Positions 59,743 to 64,000 of a stretch of 64,000 nt of DNA are shown in pieces. The notes under the pieces are model-generated. The model ran no database searches. It was not told the DNA's origin and saw nothing but the letters and a program-made list of their open reading frames with translations. The number at the start of each line of letters is the position of its first letter. Position 1 is the first letter of the stretch. Source of the DNA: Sthenelais limicola (lineage: Eukaryota > Annelida > Polychaeta > Phyllodocida > Sigalionidae); NCBI GenBank assembly GCA_942159475.1, contig OW804094.1, positions 129,752,755 to 129,816,754 on the forward strand, read 5' to 3'. A program made the translations under genes and the position numbers.

Positions 59743-60405
59743 TCAAGTGTTTCGAAGCGGCACGTACACCACGGTCTCATCTCCAAATATGTTTGTTTTC
59801 AAACTTGTGTCTGGTGATGTTATCTTGTGGTGAGGGGAGACGTCTAATAAAAGATAACCATAATTGCGAGAAAGGACGGCGTCTTTGTAGGCCTCAATCA
59901 TTCTTTTCCCTAGACCTGTTTGGCGCGCTAGTGTTGCTATTTGGTTAACGTCTCTTGTGTTTTTAGTCAGTATAAAATAGTGGGTGTTTAAGCTTATGGA
60001 GCGAGATTTCTTTCCTTGTTCAAACACGTTTTGTAACATGTATATGACTGTAACATTATAGTGGTGAGACGTCCTTGTAAACAATTTTTCTGCTTCTTCA
60101 TCCTTAACCAACTCTGACATTAAATCATCAATCACAACAAGTGTGTGATATTCCTTGGATGAAAAGTCGCGCACAGTCTCTTCTGTTGGTAGACCTTCAT
60201 GAAAAGATATGATTCCCCCCTCCCTCTCTTCAAACTTTTTCTGCCATGCACCATAACAATACATCACTTTCTCTGTTTTTTCAGATAATAACTTATCCAT
60301 ATTATCCAAAATCTCAAAGACTAGCGTAGTCTTACCCGAACCAGACACCCCTACTAAAGCAATGCTTGTTGGGCAGATGAACGTGGGAGGCATGTCAATT
60401 TCCAT
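59743..60405 (-). CDS. Genome-packaging ATPase (FtsK/HerA type, Polinton ATPase)
   Basis: 220 residues. The Walker A motif GVSGSGKTT is at 19-27 and Walker B LVVIDD at 89-94. GAWQKKFEE and IISFHEGLP fit the Polinton/adintovirus packaging ATPase, related to the A32-type ATPases of large DNA viruses, which pumps DNA into preformed capsids. VTVIYMLQNVFEQGKKSRSI and the sensor-like ILTKNTRD follow in the family order. No internal stop. It lies between the polymerase and the small conserved genes, as usual for these elements. Confidence 0.9.
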   Translation of the reverse strand: MEIDMPPTFICPTSIALVGVSGSGKTTLVFEILDNMDKLLSEKTEKVMYCYGAWQKKFEEREGGIISFHEGLPTEETVRDFSSKEYHTLVVIDDLMSELVKDEEAEKLFTRTSHHYNVTVIYMLQNVFEQGKKSRSISLNTHYFILTKNTRDVNQIATLARQTGLGKRMIEAYKDAVLSRNYGYLLLDVSPHHKITSPDTSLKTNIFGDETVVYVPLRNT

Positions 60406-60547
60406 TTTGTACTAAAAGCTTGCTTCCCCTCCAACTTCGTATGTGGAAATGACACAGAATAAGAAAAAAGTTGTTCATATACGTTTTATTTTACATTCGT
60501 CTATTCAACATATGCATAATATCAACGATGTCTCATTTTTATTAAAC
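60406..60547 (-). terminator. Polymerase 3' end and ATPase promoter region
   Basis: A minus-strand AATAAA at 60485-60490 lies about 60 nt after the polymerase stop codon. The remaining 80 nt, with a TATA-like CGTATATG, must serve as ATPase promoter. Confidence 0.5.
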
Positions 60548-63500
60548 CTAAATAAATTCTGCTAACACTTCCCTCCAAAGCAGCCCTAGCATATTCATTC
60601 CAGGGTGATACTTTTCATCCACAGCTCTTGCTATGCGGTAGTTCATTCCACAAGTCCAGTATCTATTATGATTGACACCGCTTACAATAATTTTTTTATC
60701 CTGTAGCGATAATGCAATGGAGCGGAATCGTGTTTTGTATGTGTTACATTTCAACATAAGAATTGATTTCATTACAGAATTGCGCTTTTGCACCCAATCA
60801 AAAGAAATATCACAAATATCTACTTTTTTGTCGAGGGAGTAGTTACTCACCATCGAATTTGAAAGGTGGTATTGGATTTTGCTTTTGTTGTGGAATACAG
60901 CCTTTTCATACTGAAATAAATGTTCAATTGAAGTAAATGTGAGCCCGTGCATTTGTAAGTCACTCCTGTCATTTAACAGAAGACTGCAGTCCTGACCGGG
61001 TGTGATAAATATGTTTCGAGAGTATGGACATAAGACTAATTTTAAAGGTTGGGTGTTCACTCCGTCTTCCATCACCTCTCTCTTACAATAGAAATAAGTA
61101 AACCCAACCTTTTTCTGCTCGTATGTACACACAGTGTTTAAACGATGTCTAAACCCTTTATTCACAACTGAGTTGCTTTTTTGTGTTTCAAGTGTTGACA
61201 GGAACAATGTGAAAGGATCGTTAACTCTCGCCTTATTAACACCTTTGGCGCTCATCTTGTTCCCCTCTTCCCCTGCAAGAAAATATGACTTTGAACATAA
61301 AGATATCATTTCATTCCCGCTTGCTTCCTTTTTAAATAACCCTACCGTCCTTTTATCGAAGTTAGAATCAGTTTCACAGCATTTTCTGGGAAACCATGTA
61401 TTCTCGTCAGAAGCATATTCCTGCTGACAGCTGTTATACACTCTATTATTATACTGTTCTTTCATGTCTTCTTTTACACACTCTTCAAGACTGTTCTTTG
61501 ATAGCGCTACATAAATACTGTCTGTATCCATCTGACAGAGTTCATAATCTGATTTATCAACAAAAGGTACAAGGAAATCATAGTAGAAGGATAGCATTCT
61601 CAGCTTGGCTGTTTGTAGTAGGCAAAAGGCTAAGTGGATAGGCAGGTCGAGTTTGATTCGTTTTTTGGCCATATGAATTTCAAATGAGTGTGGTGTTATC
61701 TCATCAAGTGATTTGAACTGGGGGTTGTTGACGTGGAATCGAGCTGTGTATTCATCAGCTGCATATACTACGTTTTCATGCTTAGAACGATCCATAATTA
61801 GCGATCCAAAACCGCTGTTACCAATAAGTTTGGACGTGTCTGCAAGAACAGACGAATCTGGGTTTAAATCACCTTGTCTTCTAGCTTTGCACACTTCATC
61901 CTTAAACGATTTAAAACATTTTCGAGGTGTAAACTCTACGACTTGATGTACGTCTGTAACAACAAGTCCGTGGTTTAAATACCATTTCAAAAGATCTGAA
62001 GATAAAAATATTTCTGTAGCTTCCATCCCTCCAACCAGAAGTCGTCTTGTTTCAGGTTGTTGGTTTGAAATGTTAGATGAAAAAACATAGCGCTGCATGT
62101 GTTTTCCTATACAAGAAAACGGTACATCTGTTGTGCAGAAAATTGGTGAAAATTCGGAGAAGTATTCGTATGGACTTGAGTTTTTATGATGGTCCTTAGA
62201 CCATGTTGTTGGTACTTTAATGTCCACCTCTAAAATTCCATATAGATTTCCTGCAGATACTGCAGATAATATTTGTTCTTGAGTCACACTGCTTTTGTTC
62301 TCTCGGTAGAATTTGGGTTGTGACTTATCAATAAACGACATAAGCTCGTCGTTTGTTTTGCAAAGCAAGTTAAACTCACACTCGTATATGCATTCATAAT
62401 TCAATCCAAGAGAGCGAATAAATTGTTCTTTCTCCTTAGTGTCTTTTTGCCGCTTTAGTAGAGCAGGGTCAGATGTTGGAGGCATGCAAGTGGAGTGGTA
62501 ATGCCACCAGCAACCATGAAACTGCAAAAGAACAATGGGTAGAATATGTCAAAATGAGATAGTGTGAGTGGGTGTGTGCAGTAACATAATTTGATAAGAG
62601 TAGTAGTATATTTACGCTAATATATATTTTGTCGACTAAAGTGAAATAAATTCCTTACTTCGAATGCAGTTCTTGATTTTGGATCGAAACCGTCCAATTT
62701 GTATGGCCCTACAAAAACCTCTCGTCCTCTGTTCAACTTGTGCAGGATGTCGCATTTTGAAGTAAAAGCTGTCCACTCCAACCAGTAATACATGCTCAAG
62801 TTTTTCCAGTTTGGGGATGGGTAAAAATTGTTTGTTTTTTCTCGTCTAATGTAGTTAAAACAGGGCAAGTCTTCTGCAAGAGCGTATAAGTATAATGAAT
62901 TTGCATCAACCCCCTCTATCGATTTACACACTTTCTCTTTATTTCCTCTGATGAAAGTGTGATCTTTTTTGTGGTGACGGCAAAATACTATCGAGGGGCC
63001 TCCAACAATGTTTTTGCTGATGGAGTGGTATAAATCAGCATCTTTATAAGGAAAGTTTGCAAAGAAAATATTCTCTTTTGTAGACGCTGAAAACATAAGC
63101 TGTCTAGCTATTCCGGGTACGCTAATAGCAGTTTTAAATACGTCAATATCCTTTTCAAAATAGAAAGATTGAAGTTTTTTCACCCCCTGAACAAAAGGTC
63201 CCACATCCAAATTATTATAATGAGCTAAGTAGTCGCGAAGGGATTTCATTCCTTTTTCCTCCCACAAATTTATCAAACCAAAATATTTTTGTTCACCTGT
63301 TTGGGGTTTTTGTGACTTTTTCCCTGTCTTCTCCCACTGTTCATACTCTTCATTTAACACATTTACTTTCTTTAAGGAGGAATAGAAAGAATTGTATGAA
63401 GGAAGTTGTTCATCATTTAGTTTATGCGCTGAGTCTAAATACTCGTACGGAAAGTAACCTTTTTCCTCCTGTATCCCATACCCTTTTAGAAAGTTAGAGT

Positions 63501-64000
63501 AGGACGTGCATGGAGCAAGGAAATTCATAAGATCCAAAAATCTAAACTGTTTTGTACAAATGCTAGTGTATGAATTTCCTTTTTTAATAACATATGAAGA
63601 GTGAGACGTGTGTTCCTTGTTCGATGAATCAAAAGGGTCGTCATGTCCCCCTCCTATAACATTGTTTACTTCATCTTCTTCACAAAACTCTTCATTTTCG
63701 CTGTGGTCTAATTCGTCTTCACTCAAACAATCTTTATCTTCTGAAACTTCATATAAAAATTCGCATTGTTCATCGTTTCGTTTCAAACGTTTTCTCGTCT
63801 GCACTGTTCTAGAATCGTTCTTTCTTTTTTTCCGAGAATTTTGGCATAAGCCAAGCTTAGTAAGCAAGTGTTTCTTCACCAAATTTAGATCGTATCTTGA
63901 AGAGTTAAACCCCAATACGGGTAGACGCGAACAGTACATATCAAATTTTGAGTTGAGGGTTGATAAGTACTTAAGCATTTTTTCTTCGTGAGTTTTTCTA
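60548..64000 (-). CDS. Protein-primed family B DNA polymerase with C-terminal NADAR-like domain (5' partial)
   Basis: Two exons in the window, 62659-64000 (open to the edge, so the 5' end is outside) and 60548-62521, with a 137-nt phase-0 intron. About 1100 residues are visible. Exonuclease motifs: LGFNSSRYDLNL (Exo II) and YNNLDV (Exo III). Polymerase motifs: GVDANSLYLYAL (motif A), KLIGNSGFGSL (motif B) and CQMDTDSIYV (motif C, both Asp present). These fit the protein-primed polymerases of Polintons and adintoviruses. The last ~130 residues (60551-60952) look like a NADAR domain: FTSIEHLFQYEKA, FDWVQKRNSVMKSILMLKC, RYWTCGM and HPGMNMLGLLWREVL. NADAR enzymes hydrolyse ADP-ribose adducts. The polymerase call is firm; the domain's activity is inferred. 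Confidence 0.93.
62522..62658 (-). other. Intron in the DNA polymerase gene
   Basis: GTAAGG to TTTTGCAG, phase 0. Reading through would hit an in-frame TAG after 13 codons, while removal restores a motif typical of Polinton polymerases directly after motif A (FHGCWWHYHS). Splicing therefore seems required for a full polymerase. Confidence 0.85.

Overview
The window is animal nuclear DNA, most likely from an invertebrate bilaterian. The evidence is an intronless Jun gene with typical animal Jun motifs, long gene-poor AT-rich flanks, dispersed repeats and microsatellites, and GT-AG introns in the genes at the right. I cannot name the species.

Layout. From 1 to about 44.9 kb there is one gene I can support: a complete Jun (AP-1) gene on the minus strand at 22167-23243. 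It has a CRE/AP-1/CArG/kappaB-rich promoter to its right and a probable long 3'UTR to its left. The rest of this part is intergenic. It holds three direct copies of a ~170 bp dispersed repeat (13.3, 28.5 and 38.2 kb), a (TTTC)n microsatellite, 15-nt G/C runs, a ~110 bp tandem repeat at 39.3 kb and several short perfect inverted repeats.

From about 44.9 kb to the right edge lies most of an integrated Polinton/Maverick-type virus (adintovirus-like). It runs off the window at 64000. A conserved block, all on the minus strand, runs right to left: protein-primed family B DNA polymerase (5' end outside the window, one 137-bp intron, C-terminal NADAR-like domain), packaging ATPase, two small conserved proteins, retrovirus-like integrase with a chromodomain and an Arg/Gly-rich tail, minor capsid (penton-like) protein, a basic core-like protein and the major capsid protein. 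I see no frameshift or internal stop in these genes. No adenovirus-type protease is visible.

The left part of the element (46.0-54.2 kb) is a host-interaction module. It contains a single-BIR IAP-like protein; a four-exon nuclear protein with a PLDLS (CtBP-binding) motif and a C-terminal PC4-like domain; small membrane or secreted ORFs; a four-exon minus-strand nuclear protein with a basic NLS and acidic C-terminus behind a repeated upstream region; and a three-exon type I membrane protein with a cysteine/leucine-rich ectodomain, Pro/Ser/Thr stalk and basic tail. The third intron of the PLDLS/PC4 gene carries four diverged tRNA-like modules. A 565-bp piggyBac-type MITE with TTAA duplications sits between the membrane-protein and capsid genes. 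Left of the BIR gene is a tandem-repeat region with an AGGTCA inverted repeat and a perfect CRE, possibly near the element's left end, which I could not define.

How the genes could work together (inference): polymerase and integrase for replication and integration; ATPase, capsid and core proteins for virions; and BIR, CtBP-binding and acidic nuclear proteins for control of cell death and transcription, as in other small DNA viruses. The NADAR-like domain may remove ADP-ribose adducts during replication.
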